Origin: Pogonophryne albipinna
Taxonomy: Eukaryota; Chordata; Actinopteri; Perciformes; Artedidraconidae
Direction: 5' to 3'
Length of the DNA: 64,000 nucleotides
NCBI GenBank assembly: GCA_028583405.1
Contig: CM053264.1
Span: forward strand, 10,285,030-10,349,029
This document shows, piece after piece, positions 1-19,600 of the stretch; position 1 is the first letter of the stretch, and each line of letters begins with the position of its first letter. Made by a program: the position numbers and the translations under genes. The notes below the pieces were generated by a model. It saw only the letters and a program-made list of their open reading frames with translations. It was not told where the DNA came from and did no database searches.

Positions 1-173
1 CCTTTAAAACTGTGGGTTTTCTTCGGAAGTTTTTCCTTGTACGATGTGAGGGTCTAAGGACAGAGGGTGTCGTATTGTCATACTGATATTTTGTACAAAC
101 TGTGAAGTCCACTGAGACAAATGTAACATTTGTGATATTGGGCTATATAAATAAACATTGATTGATTGATTGA
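1..173 (+). mobile_element. L2-type LINE 3' end, cut by window start
   Basis: This is the terminal 3' region of a non-LTR retrotransposon in + orientation, ending in a short (ATTG)n tail at about 155-173. It is nearly identical to the reverse complement of 46926-47150 elsewhere in the window, where the same 3' end lies downstream of an L2-like reverse transcriptase remnant; that link gives the family call. The other copy has four units of a 15-bp motif where this copy has one. The 5' part lies outside the window. The open frame across it is repeat sequence, not a gene. Confidence 0.75.
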
Positions 174-2332
174 CATAGCGAGCCATATCGATGTGACATG
201 GCAAAGTGGAAATCTAACTGCGGGTATATCGCTAACAGGATGTTTGGCGGCGATGATCGTGCCATGAAGAAGGTCATGGTCATCATGTTGTTCTTGATGC
301 AAATTGGAGCATTTTCAATTTGCTATTACATAACCGGGTTACGTCCCTGTTTCCGTGGGTATCTATTTCCTGCTCCGCTGATCAAGAACAAGCAGATGTA
401 AGGAAGATGAAAACTGATATCTTCATTTTCTCTCCAAACTAATGTTGTCAAAGATCTCTTCCTAGACCCAGAGTGATGTGATGGTTCATTTTCCAACTTC
501 ACTTGTTAAAATGATGCTGCCAAATGTAACTGATCTAGAGCCTGAAATAGCAACCATCAGAAAAAGAGGACTCAGTAACCCTCTGTGTTTCCTTTGATGT
601 GGCCACTTGATCATGCAAGCGAGCAGCAACCAATGTGAAAATTACAGTTTGGGTGACACATCTGTTTTGCCTGCCTAATGTGCCTCAGATCAAAGAAAGT
701 ACATAATTTTGTTTTTCCACTCAAACTTTAGCCGCTCCCAGGTCCACTGTGTATAATCCATTTTAAGACACACTGTGTACCTCTGGGCTGAACAGCGGGT
801 TACAGAGGTGGGAGGGAGCATTTGTCTTCCTCCACTGTTTCCTCCAGTTTTAGTCACGACTTAAAGCTCCTTGTCCTTTCCTATAACTCAGGCACGGGGA
901 ACAAAAGGAGGGATACAGTAAATATTTCAGGACGGTGTCTTCCTTCATAATATCTCAGGTTAATGGTATTGATGCATTGGCTCTGAGTATCCGACAATTG
1001 GCAGGAATCTGAATTATTCATGTCCAACATGAAAGTAAATAGAATAGCGTGTATATGTTGTACGGGAAATTGTTTAATTCCCTGTTGACTTGTATATTCG
1101 GAGAGCATTGTCGATGTCTTATCAACAGGATAAGCATTTAAAACATGAATTCATTTCATTCACAAGCAAAGGCAATATTTTATTTAAAACTCAAATATGA
1201 TTCTTGCTTAAAAATATTGCTAAAAAAACCTGATATCATCTCAGCAGCCTAATACGTATGTACACAGATCAAAGGGAAAGTAATTAATTGTTAAACCCTC
1301 TTTCCTGTGCTCTCGGCGTGTGTTCGTGTGAAGTTATTTGACATGACTTTCGTGCTACACCAGCGTTATCAAAGCTCTTCTTGCAGAGAAACCACATTGT
1401 TTTCCAGCCTGTGCACATTGGTTCTTACATGCAAAAGAAACAGATTAAAAGTCATTGTCGTTTCAAGCTGCAGATTTAACTGTATCTTCATCTATATTTT
1501 AAATGGTGTACATGTCTCCTCTAAGGAACATCAATGGTATCTGAAAAGTTTGAGCAATATAAGCGAAATACTCTGCGACATGCATTTACAGAAAAGAAGT
1601 CTACTGAAAGAGAGGCACTTTCCTCACCAGGCACTGATGGGTCCCCCGGCTCTGAATCCTGGGAGTCTGGAAGCTGTCTCTGCGATGACCAGCCACTCAA
1701 AAAGAGATTATTTTAAATGTCACTCAACATATAAAAAACTAGCAACAAAAGAAAAATATAGAGAGAGTGGAACCGCTGGAAATGATGTGGCCGTCAAGTC
1801 AGAATTTGAACATTTTGAGAGAAGTTTGTGCAGATAAAAAAGATGTACAGACAAAAGTCCCTTTCACATATTCCATTCATCCTCCCCTGCATCACTTCCT
1901 TGCATCTCGCAGTTGGAGGAACTTAGAAAAAGATAAGTTAAGTTGCCTTTGGTGTTCCCACAAACCATTGTCTCCAAGCCAGCCCAGTGTTTTTCAAAGA
2001 ATACTTTCATATTGGATATATCCCTTCCAGCTTTAAGCCCAAATGCAGGAAGTAGGGAGCCGGAAAATAATAAGTTAGGTTAGTAGATGAGCAAGTCTTT
2101 TTCAACAGTGCATAACTACAACTTATAATAGTTTAGGTTCAACCAAGAGTTTAGTTTCCTAACCCTTACTTAGCCTTCATTTATACTGACCATACTTGCA
2201 ATGCAATTATAGCATTAGCTGCTTTTGTAGAAGGATGTCAGGATGTTATTTTCCTGGAACTTTTAAAGGCTGATTTGTATCTTTCAGATGAAATGCTCCA
2301 ACATGTATCCTGTAAGCTTTGTAGGAGCTGAC
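174..2332. other. No recognised gene; AT-rich apparently unique DNA
   Basis: I see no recognisable exon, RNA gene or repeat family here. The longest open frame is 1307-1837 on + (176 codons). Its translation shows no domain, signal peptide, membrane segment or repeat that I recognise, and its composition looks like translated non-coding DNA, so I treat it as chance. Confidence 0.5.
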
Positions 2333-2980
2333 TTAAAGGTCCCATGTCATGCTTTTCTGGTTATTACTCTAACACAGAAAATACCTGTCTATGCTGCCCC
2401 AGAACGCCTCGTTGGAGATTTCTCTTTATCCATTGTTTCTTCCGGGAACCGCATGACGTCATGCGGAACCAAAATGGACCAATCCGCGGAGCTTCTCACA
2501 CACTAGGATCCCTTGGCGTCACTATCAAACGTAGTGGACTTGCATAGAGCTCCCTGGTTGGTAATAGACGAGTTGGGATTGCGGAGAAATGGTCACAGCG
2601 TTTATAAACCTTTTTCTTACTCAATATCAAGCCACACTTATTGTTTTTACTTCGGCTGTGAGTGTTTGTGTGTGCTCAGGATGAGTTTCGCGCTGTCTCG
2701 CTGTATCGCCGACCCGGAAACCACACCAGTAAGCCAGCTCACTGAGCAGCGAGCCTCGCAACGTCCCGACCAATCAGAGCACATGCACTGAGCTCACAGT
2801 GAGGGGAAGGGGCAGGAGCTCCAATAAGCCGTTTAGGACAGAGAGTGAATACACAGACTATACAGAGATGCTATGAGAAACCAATGTGATTTTGGAACAT
2901 TGCACAATGTAAATCTATTCTAGTAGACCTCAACAATGGAATTATGATCAGTAGAAATGGCCATGACATGGGACCTTTAA
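2333..2980. mobile_element. Non-autonomous TTAA-flanked MITE (Kolobok/T2-like)
   Basis: A 640-bp element (2337-2976) is bounded by TTAA on both sides (2333-2336 and 2977-2980). The terminal inverted repeats are 15 bp and perfect: AGGTCCCATGTCATG at 2337-2351, and its reverse complement at 2962-2976. TTAA target duplication is shared by the piggyBac and Kolobok superfamilies; the start TTAAAGG resembles the T2/Kolobok MITEs of Xenopus as I remember them, so Kolobok is the better guess. It carries no transposase frame and would depend on enzyme supplied elsewhere. It contains a perfect 18-bp palindrome with a CRE core (2449-2466). The interior is more GC-rich than its surroundings. Confidence 0.75.
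2449..2466. promoter_or_regulatory. Palindromic CRE (TGACGTCA) inside MITE
   Basis: CCGCATGACGTCATGCGG is a perfect 18-bp palindrome centred on the full CRE/ATF consensus TGACGTCA. Its presence is seen directly. A role in CREB/ATF binding is only inference, since the site sits inside a transposable element and contains methylatable CpGs. Confidence 0.35.
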
Positions 2981-5900
2981 AAACATCCTTGTGCACAAAA
3001 AACCCAAGGTCATGTTTACCAAAGCAGTACAGCACACACATCATTTAGAGCTTGGTAAAGAAGGCCAAGCAAATAATAGATAACTCAATAACATGTCCCT
3101 AATATGTAGTGTTGCTTTCTGTTGGGCATCTGGCACTGATAGGGCAATATGATATGACTGCCTGTGAGGATAAATTCATACCTAACTGCCTGACACAGTG
3201 CCCCTGTATGGCTTCACTTCCTGTCAAGCATCTGGTATTGTCTGGCAGCTACCTACGCTAGCTTGGCTTCCAGGGAGGTTAAACATGGCATTAGCAGCCT
3301 GACAGACGTATGTTTAGCAGCCTGTATGTAGCTTCACTTTGTACCTTCAAGGCCTCTGTTTAAAATGCAGCCCTCAAGCCCAATTCTACTTTATAGAAGT
3401 CTCTCCCAGAATGCGTTGGCAGAATATCTCAGTTCTGAAGTTACTTATACCACAATGACTCTTTGCAAGACACTATCTCTGCATGTATTACGTATTTACC
3501 AACAGCTATTTAAAGAGCATTGTGCAAAGATAGAGTGGAATGAGTAACAGCGGTATTGTTGGATGCCAATTTCCTTTTAATATGGAGAGGTCCACAGTTT
3601 AAAAGAAAATAGATGGAGGCGGGTTAGATAATAAAATGCAAACTAGCCAGAACAGCAAACAGTTGCACTGCCTACAACTTCCTGTTCATTCTTGCCCATA
3701 GTTACAACTTTAATGAGAATTAAAAGTAGTGGTCCAATTAATTGAGCCCCTTATTCTGCGAATTGTATAGAGAGTTGGCATTCAGACTAAAATGCAGTTG
3801 GATGAACAGCTTGAGGTAGTGTTGTTTGATAACCATAATTTAACAATGCTTTTAAAAAATAGTTTCAAAGGTGTTCCTCCATTGGAGCATCACTTCCCAA
3901 AAGGCAAACATGGTTTGGCAGACATGAAAGAAGACGGATTGGAATAGAAAGGTCTGCAGTCTGGCTCCTCGATGTGGACTGCAGGCATCAGTATATATTT
4001 TCAGGGAAGTCAGAAACTGGAACCAGCATCAAACAGTCTGTGACATATTGGGCCAACTCCCAGTCCACCATGGGCAATGCAACTAATACAACTTTTTCAT
4101 TTACAGTGATGTCCAAGATGGACATTCAATTGCAAAACCACATTTTCAATTCAGCCGTCGCATTGTACTGCAGTATAACACAACTTGTACTTAGTCAAAA
4201 TAAGTATCAAAGTTTATCAAGAAACTTTCCGCATTAGAGGTCAATTTTATAAAGGAGATTTTGGCAAACTCCCAAAAAGAGCCTCCCTCATTTGGTGAAC
4301 TCCATCAGAGGGGAAAGTGATTTAAATTAACCCAGGTTACATGCTTTGAGCAATGCTTCCAATGGGATTATGTGGAGCTCTTCAGATGGATTTTTTGGAG
4401 TGTGTGTCTGTGTGAAAGAATATTGAGCTCTCAGCAGCCAGATGTCTGCAGAGCAATCCCTCTGCACAATTACCTCCGGACATCTGGGACCTATAAACAC
4501 AGCAAGCAACTCCAGCTCTGTCTCTTTGTCCCTTATTGTCTCTTCGTCATTGTCCTTTCTCGCAAATCTTTTCCTTCCTTGTGTTTCTTTCTCACACAGG
4601 CTTGTTTCTGCTTTGTCCTTCGTCACAAATTCCCTGCAAGAAAACATTCATATCCCTTGTTTAGCCTGAACACATGCATTTCTCTGTCGATTGGCCTGTT
4701 CTGCCACCCCTGCATATGCACATACCCTCTTTATTTCCCCCTCCCATCTGGTCTCCACACTGCTTTCTCTCCCGCTTACTTGTCTTCTCTTTCTCTTACT
4801 TGTCACTACTTTTGACTCTTGTCAAAACATCTTCTCTTCCCTGAGCACCAACAGCAGCAAGGCCTATTTGCTATTCAAATTCATTTTCTACAAAATCGTC
4901 ACCCGGAGTGTCCATGTGTTGTGTGAGTTGGATATATCATCATGCAAATGATTGGTGAACAGTGCCGGGCCGCTTTCTGGAAATGTCACTTGTTACCTAT
5001 CCTTTTGAATTTTGTGTAAGTACTTTCTACGTCATTACATAACCTTTGTTATGGAAATCTGCCTTCCAACAACTCAGGAGCTGCTACACCTACATGTCAC
5101 ATCTTTTGTATTTAACTTGCATAATACAGCTCACGCAGCCAGCTAATGCTTTGGAGGTATTTTGCTGACCACTTCAGGAAAGCTTAGCCTGTCTTCACAG
5201 TAGAATAGGAGGAAATAGACACGAGACGACTTGAACTTTCATTTTACTAAGATAATGTTTCAGTGCAACCACATCCTCAGTGACTCATGTTTGACTAACC
5301 AACGCAAAAGGCTGCAAATGTCAATGTACAATATAATTCTAGCGGAAAACTAGATATTTAATCACACCAATCAGTGGTCATAGAAAGACGAAATCGGAAC
5401 GCTTAAGGGTAACTATAAATCTGTGTACATTGACGCTTTAATCAATGTTCTGTTACTCCTACATCAGTTTTTTGGAAAACAGCACTTATATTGTCTCTTA
5501 AAAACGTCCCTTACTAAACTTCAGCGAAGTCGACCTCCAATTTGCTGCCTAATGCTTGCAGTACCATCTTCAAATTAACAAGTCATCACAACAAATGCAA
5601 ACATAATAGATATTTTATTAAGTCAGAACATTGTTGCTCTTTTGAGATTTAAGTGTAATGGCCTTGTTGCAAAAGTGTTTATTGGACAGAAAATAATCAC
5701 TTGGGTTTTATTATTTGGTGAAGAGCACACGGTAACTGCCTTTTTCCACTACTTCAAATAGACATTGAGCAATAAAAACAAGGGCAAAGAAACAGTTTGT
5801 CCCGGGAGGCAAATCTAACTGAACTCCGCCTCAGGAAATTAGTTTACCTGACAAACCTGTTCAAATGCTAATCATAATATTGTTAGTTTCAGTGTTATCC

Positions 5901-7370
5901 AGCAGTCGAGCAACAGACAGTATAATAAGGTGAAAACAAGCATGTGTTAGAGTGCAAGAATCATCCAAATGTGCTTTGTTTGTACAGCACAAAATGTGGA
6001 AGGGGCGTGTCCTGTTTGTACCCCAGCTGAAGCAAGGGTAAATAATTTCTCCATAGCGGGAGGATAAAGCGTCTTGTGATGATTATAGAAGCCAGAGGAG
6101 TAAACAGGGCCTACGAAAAGTTTACCATATAGCTCAGGTAGGCTGTCACTGCAATCTAAATATGACCACCGGGGAAAAAAGTAGCTGTGAGGTAACTGTT
6201 TGTCTGGAGGATAAACAGAGTGCACAGGAAGCTGATTTAAAGGGAATGGAGGTGGGTGGCTGCATGTGGTTAGAACAACAATCATTGTTCTCGGGAAAGT
6301 AAGGAGGAATAGCTTATTATTTTATACGGTTATGCTCTTATGTTAGCTGGAAGTTTAGGTCCAGGTGTTCAGTTCATTGTATTTTATTTAATTTCTTAAG
6401 GTTGATTTAACATGGTTAACCACATGATGCATTATGCGTACCTAAATACATTAAAAAACATCACTTCCCCTTCAATCTTTCTTTTTATTATAGTGCATCA
6501 CGTTTTTCTCTTTCCATATGTCCTTCTCAGTGTTTATGTTTATACATCTCTTGCAGTATTGAGGTGCAAAGGGCATCCAAGCACCACGAGATGACAAAGA
6601 ATGTCAACACACCAGCGAGAGGGATCTAAAAGCTTTGGCGAAAAGTCAATGAGTCTCTTCATTTTTCGCTAAAACATAAAAGGCTGCATGTCTCTCCGAC
6701 AGCGCGGCTGTTTTCCCCCTCAATATTATTGAGCTGGTCCCTAATGGCTTTCTGAATATGGGACAAGGCTTTTCATTTATTCTTGGACGCTGTCAAGAGT
6801 CCTTGAACTACTTGTCCCCGTCATCTGGAGTTTCAGGTGGGACTGTTAACCTTGTAAAGTCGAGTGAGGCTTTCAGTACATGCAGATCCCCACTCTAGGC
6901 ACTCTTGTCATGAAGCATCTTGAAAAACTAATCTAGTATTAGAGTCAGGGTAACATTAATAAACTTAAAATGATCCATGCTACTGAAGGGGGGTCATTCA
7001 GCGTCTACCGGCTAAACAAGAAGAAAGCTAAGATTTCAGCGTCCGGTTGACTTGGTCGGACCTTTGGTTACCATGGTGACAACAAGTACGGGATCTAAAT
7101 ACAGCAAACCATCGTTGAAAGGCTAATTTGTCAGAAATACAGCAGAAACTCAGCTGGTGTTTACAGAGCAGCCAAACAAACTTACACTGAGTCCATCTCT
7201 TTACACAATGTATGCAGCACAGAGTAACCGTGGTGACACATGCTTTGATCCTCCACAAAAAAAGAAAAGTAGTTTGCATTATTGTTTGCTCTTTATTGCT
7301 GTAAAGCAGGTTGGAAGTAAAAAGTCAGGCCGTTATCAGTTAGATAAAATTACAATTTAAGCTATGCAAT
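2981..7370. other. No recognised gene; includes a pyrimidine-rich tract
   Basis: No exon or repeat family is recognised. About 4495-4830 is strongly C+T-rich on +, which suppresses stop codons and explains overlapping open frames there (4372-4815 and 4691-4951). A polypyrimidine run ending in CACACAG at 4593-4599 resembles a splice acceptor but leads into no identifiable exon. An octamer ATGCAAAT at 4942-4949 is followed directly by GATTGG, an inverted CCAAT motif. Confidence 0.45.
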
Positions 7371-7652
7371 GGGGCGACTGTGGCTGCGAGGGAGTGCGGT
7401 CGTCTTTCAACCAGAAGGTTGTGGGTTCGATCCCATGCAGTCAACATGTCGATGTATCCTTGGGCAAGATACTTAACCCTGAGTTGCTCCCGATGGCCAA
7501 CGGTGTGTGAGTGTGTGTGAATGTTAGGTCCTAGAGTAAGGTACACTGCTCTGTATGAATGGGTGTGAATGGGTGAATTACATGTAGTATGTAAAGCGCT
7601 TTGAGGGGTCTTAAAGACTGGATAAAGCGCTATATAAGTACAGTCCATTTAC
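7371..7652 (+). mobile_element. tRNA-derived SINE, AFC-like
   Basis: The copy begins GGGGCGACTGTGGCTG and carries a tRNA-like pol III B box, GGGTTCGATCC, at 7423-7433; the A box near 7380-7398 is degraded. The body has the phrases typical of this fish family (CTTGGGCAAGATACTTAACC, then GTAAAGCGCTTTGAGGGGTC, then AAGCGCTATATAAGTAC) and ends GTCCATTTAC. It closely matches the African-cichlid (AFC) SINE family as I remember it, which is widespread in percomorphs. I could not find convincing target-site duplications. It is a retroposed repeat, not a tRNA gene: the cloverleaf is incomplete and no anticodon arm can be assigned. Confidence 0.75.
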
Positions 7653-8313
7653 TTATTACAAATACATCAGTTTGCTTCTGCTGTAAAAATGACAATCATA
7701 ACTTTTCAAATGTGTTAAAGGTAATGTTACTTGACAGTTCAGTCGTGAACAGATTAAAATTGCACATGAATAATGAGTCTACAGGAATGTGGTGCTGAAT
7801 AACTCCGATATACAGTGTTTCTATTATAAATTGACACACAGCTTATAGTCACCATTTATTTTATCAATATCTGAACAAGTATTTACTTTGCTAGAATTCA
7901 CACCCTATGGAGTTTCTCACATACAATCGGTCACGTTGCAACTTGAAACAGTTAATTATTGGCAGATGACTAGGTGATGACCTGCAGCTCGTGTCTTGGC
8001 TCTTGACAAGCTGATTGCTTTGGACTTCTAGGCGCGGGGTTGATGGGAAGGCGTATTTGAGGATGACCACAGGGACGTGGCGCAGGTATCTCATTGCTGT
8101 AACAGGAGATTGAAGCTGTCAAGGTGTGAAATATGAGCTAATGACCTCTGACCCCGGCAGTGCATTAGAGAGGGGGTGCGGAAAGGTAAAGTGCCATTCA
8201 AACAGTTTTGAATTGCTGTTGAAAATAAGAAAAATACGTCACTAAACATTGCATTGTTTCTATTATATGCCGCCTTCTGACTTGAAAAAATGTGGATTCA
8301 TTTCCGCTCCATC
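7653..8313. other. No recognised gene
   Basis: No exon or repeat is seen. The only item noted is the DR1-type motif at 8142-8154, listed separately. Confidence 0.45.
8142..8154 (-). promoter_or_regulatory. DR1-type nuclear receptor motif
   Basis: On the minus strand the sequence reads GGGTCAGAGGTCA: two nuclear-receptor half sites in direct orientation with a 1-bp spacer, the arrangement bound by HNF4, RXR/PPAR and COUP-TF. The motif is seen directly; occupancy is inference. One half site deviates from AGGTCA by one base. A 13-bp motif of this quality can also arise by chance. Confidence 0.3.
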
Positions 8314-8480
8314 TTAATTATAATAATAATAATACATTTTATTTGGGGGGCGCCTTTCATAGCACCCAAGGACACCTTACAGGGCATAGGGGCAATATAG
8401 GGAACAATTAAAACAGTGGATTTAGTGAAATATCAGCCGGGGTAAAACAAGACAAACAACAGGAAATGTACTACAGAAGG
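8314..8480 (-). mobile_element. Probable LINE 3' end with (ATT)n tail
   Basis: A short (AAT)n run at about 8317-8333 leads into ACATTTTATTTGGGG, then GGCGCCTTTCATAGCACCC and a conserved-looking AAGGACACCTTACAGG. Fish LINE 3' ends of L2-like type commonly show such a block next to a trinucleotide tail, so the element probably lies on the minus strand with its tail on the left. The right boundary is uncertain and no coding remnant is visible. Confidence 0.45.
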
Positions 8481-16265
<7,785 letters not shown>

Positions 16266-16675
16266 TTAAAGGTGCCCTCTGGAGCTTTGGACCACTAGTT
16301 ATTGCAGAGAGAGATGTTTGATAAGCGGATCCCTGTTTCATTCGTACCTCTTGCTCTACTAACATGCACATGATGACACCAGCCCAGTGTCCTTAAAGGA
16401 GAACTGATTCTCCACATCAAAGTTGTTCCCAGTACTCCCGGAGCACTACTGAGAAAAAACATGGTAGCCTATAAAGCTGTTTGTGGCTCCAAAGGGGGCC
16501 GCGTGAAGTCTGATAAACGGGTAGGGTCTGAAGACCACAAGTCTGAAAGTCTGTGTGGGTGTGGAGTTCGAAAGAAGTGAGCATACCAGAACTTTTTTTA
16601 AACAGTGTCTTGCTTTTTGGAGTTGTCCCTTTCCTGTAGATTGTAAGGTCAGATTTGTGTATAGGGCCACTTTAA
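16266..16675. mobile_element. Possible TTAA-flanked MITE
   Basis: TTAA at 16266-16269 is followed by AGGTGCCCTCTGGAGC. The other side reads GGGCCACT before TTAA at 16672-16675, whose reverse complement begins TTAAAGTGGCCC. The ends are therefore similar but not a clean inverted repeat. The interior has the feel of a dispersed fish repeat and contains no coding frame. The shared TTAAAGG start with 2333 and 57960 supports a non-autonomous TTAA element, but degraded or independent sequence remains possible. Confidence 0.4.
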
Positions 16676-19600
16676 TACTTAACTACACCTTTACCAAGGT
16701 GACTTTCTATAATTCTACTAACCTTAACCTTCCTTAAGTGTACCCTAAGCAGATTTGAGAAGGAAGTGGTTTTAAAAACATTGCCATCGAGCAGATTCTG
16801 GGGTTTTGCCCAATATTACTGTTTTGTTTTAATGCCTATTTAATTGGTGGAGCAAACATGGCAATGCGCCATCAAAAAGCTAAGAATAAGAAGAACAAGC
16901 AAGCACATTTGGATAAAGACAATGAAGGTTCTGAAAAAAAAAATTGGCTCTGCGAAGACAATTACATTATTGGGCCTAATTATGTAAAACACAGAATTAA
17001 AGCAGACCTCACTGACAATTCAGTCAATTCAGGATGTTTGCCCAACATTGTTCAAATCCATGGGAAGTTAAAGAGTATGTTCCTGCAATGTGTAAAATGA
17101 TTCACAAGACAACCATATTTCCCAAAAAACATGAATTGTTGGCTGATACAGAATCTAGTGTGATGCTGTGTGTGAAATATATTTTTAAAAAGTCTGAATG
17201 CTAATTGAGTGCAGTGGTAATCTGTCACATCGGATTCACGCGTTCATTTGATAGTCTTGCTGCGTGTGGTACGAAAACATCACAGTCATTTAGCACTTAC
17301 GCGCGATGACTTGTCAATCATCAATTTGATTTGCATTTAAGTGTGAATAGGAGTTGCACTTTTCTTGTCTTTGTACGTTTGTGTCTCCTGCTAATTACCC
17401 GCCTCTTCTGCTGATACCAGAAATGTAAAACATATTCATGCAAGAGGATGCCAGGAACACCAAACAATGGCACTGTGTTGCTGCTGTAAGCAAATGTAAA
17501 ACTCCATGGAGGGTGGTTCAATTAGACACTCATTTGCTTAATATGTATTTATAGTATAGTCAGGAAATGTAATGTTGGTTTGCAGCTATTTTGTATAGTG
17601 CAGTACAATAACTCCCATGCCCACACTAATCCTGAAGGACATGGTTCAGAGACTCTCTGCTGCTCTTCACAGCTTCCTGCTGCTCTCCTAGCTACGGGTC
17701 ATATGGCAACCTGCCAGTGTTTGAGGACGCCAGCTTTTGTCAAAAATGTGTAGATGTAAACAACTCAATAGGCTGACAAGAACCCAGCCTTCTACAATAA
17801 CAGTGCGCTCTTCCCCCACGGCTCTTATTTGCTTTCATGTTTGTATCTTAGGAGCGGGGCTGCTCTTAACAGGGGGAAAAAAAGTGAATTTGCTTCCAGC
17901 GCTGGTCCCACAGTTCCCTTGAACTTCAAAAGCGCAGTGAGGGAAACTTTCCTAAATCTTGATGCTGCGTTCACCTCTGTGCCACAATCAGGAAGGCTCC
18001 ATCTATCTCCATCTTCAGCTACTCACTGATGCGGGCATGGAGTACGTACGAATATGTAATAAGTAAGGGTTTCTCTTGCTTCCACTGAGCTCTGAATAAC
18101 TCTAAAATCCTGCAACGACTAACATTTGACATATAGTAATGTCATTCACTGCACAGTTGTTTTTTTAATACATGTTGTAATGTGTGGAGTTTGGTGGCTC
18201 CAAAAGGATGTCAAATGTATGTCAGTCTTACTGATTGGACGAGCTAATGAAAAGATACAATTGGGACAAATGACAAAGCTCAAGATCGAGATGCCTGCAC
18301 AGTCCCATATTTGCATTTCTTTTTCATTTAAGCCCTTCTCGGAGGGACACCATCACCTTTTTCAAGCTCCACCGCCTCTCAGAAATATAGTTCATTTGAA
18401 AAGTGATGTATGATTAGCTCTGGTAGCCACGATCCTAATTGAAATGAGTTTCGGCTGTGCAGCAGGGGAACAGGGGCAGAGATGCACAGCTGTGCCTCTT
18501 TCGATTGGGCTGAATCAGTTGTTCATCCCTTCTTGCTGTGTGGACTAATGATTAGCTTGCAGTGGTTGGATTTGAATGATAAGGTCATGTGAGGAAAAGT
18601 TTCAACCGTGCAAATTAACTTCAAACACTTGTGTTTGCTGGAAAGGAACTGTAGTTCAGTGGTGAGCTAACCTAAATAGAAATCAGTCAATTTGCACATG
18701 AATTATTAACTATACTTCCTTATTAATCATGTTACATGTTTCTACTGGTGTTTGGTACTGCATCAAAATCTGAAAGCAGCTCAAAACTAGAAGTGCATGC
18801 TGTGACTATCAGAAGTGATCATCAGTGCAGCGGCTTATCCAATGATTGGAGATTGTGTAACCCCCAAAAGCCTTTCCGTCTCACCTTCGGAGCGGCAACA
18901 CAAGGCATCTTTCCTCTTCTTGCTTCGAGGAACAAGCTATTTGTCTCTCTACCCGCCGCCCCTGGAATCTTGTTTGGATGCTTCAGGTCTGTTTTCCCAG
19001 AGTTCTGCACACTGACTGATGTATAGCCTCAGCGAAGGAGCAAATTATTGAACACAGTTTGTGTTACGCATTGCAAGGAGAGGAAATATCACTTAATGAA
19101 ATAACGAAATGAGGCATTATTGAAGGCAATAGCCCTGGGAGTACACACTTGTTGCAGATGTAATGATGAAGATGCAATAGTGACACCCATTTTAATCTGA
19201 TTTGCAAATTATTGTCGTTGCTGCCAGCGGCTAATTATTATTCACAGCAGGGAGCATTTGTCATCTTCTATTTGCTGGGGGATTAGATTGGCTTGAAATG
19301 CACATGTTTATCACAAAGAAAAGAGACGCCAAGGGCCCAAACATTACATCGGCACTTTTTGATAAGCACTTCCTTTTGATAGCTTTTGAATAACTGAACC
19401 TTGAGGCATCCTAACCCTAAGACCTGATTTATAATTGAAATGATGCGCAACAGTCCGGGTCATACTGTATATGATTTCAGTTCTGGAGCGTGGCAATATT
19501 TGTTTTCTAAAGATATTCCGAGTTACATTTCTCTGAGATATATCACTGCGTATTAGAAGAAAATATGTGTCCCTTTTGTCTTCACTGCATGCGTCCTTTT

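Noticed and set aside
1307..1837. 176-codon open frame on +
   Set aside because: No recognisable domain, and overlapping frames are also open; most likely chance.
4582..4600. Splice acceptor-like polypyrimidine run ending CACACAG
   Set aside because: It lies in a general C/T-rich tract and is not followed by an identifiable exon.
7423..7433. tRNA gene suggested by a B box
   Set aside because: The A box is degraded and the downstream body is that of a SINE; no cloverleaf or anticodon can be assigned.
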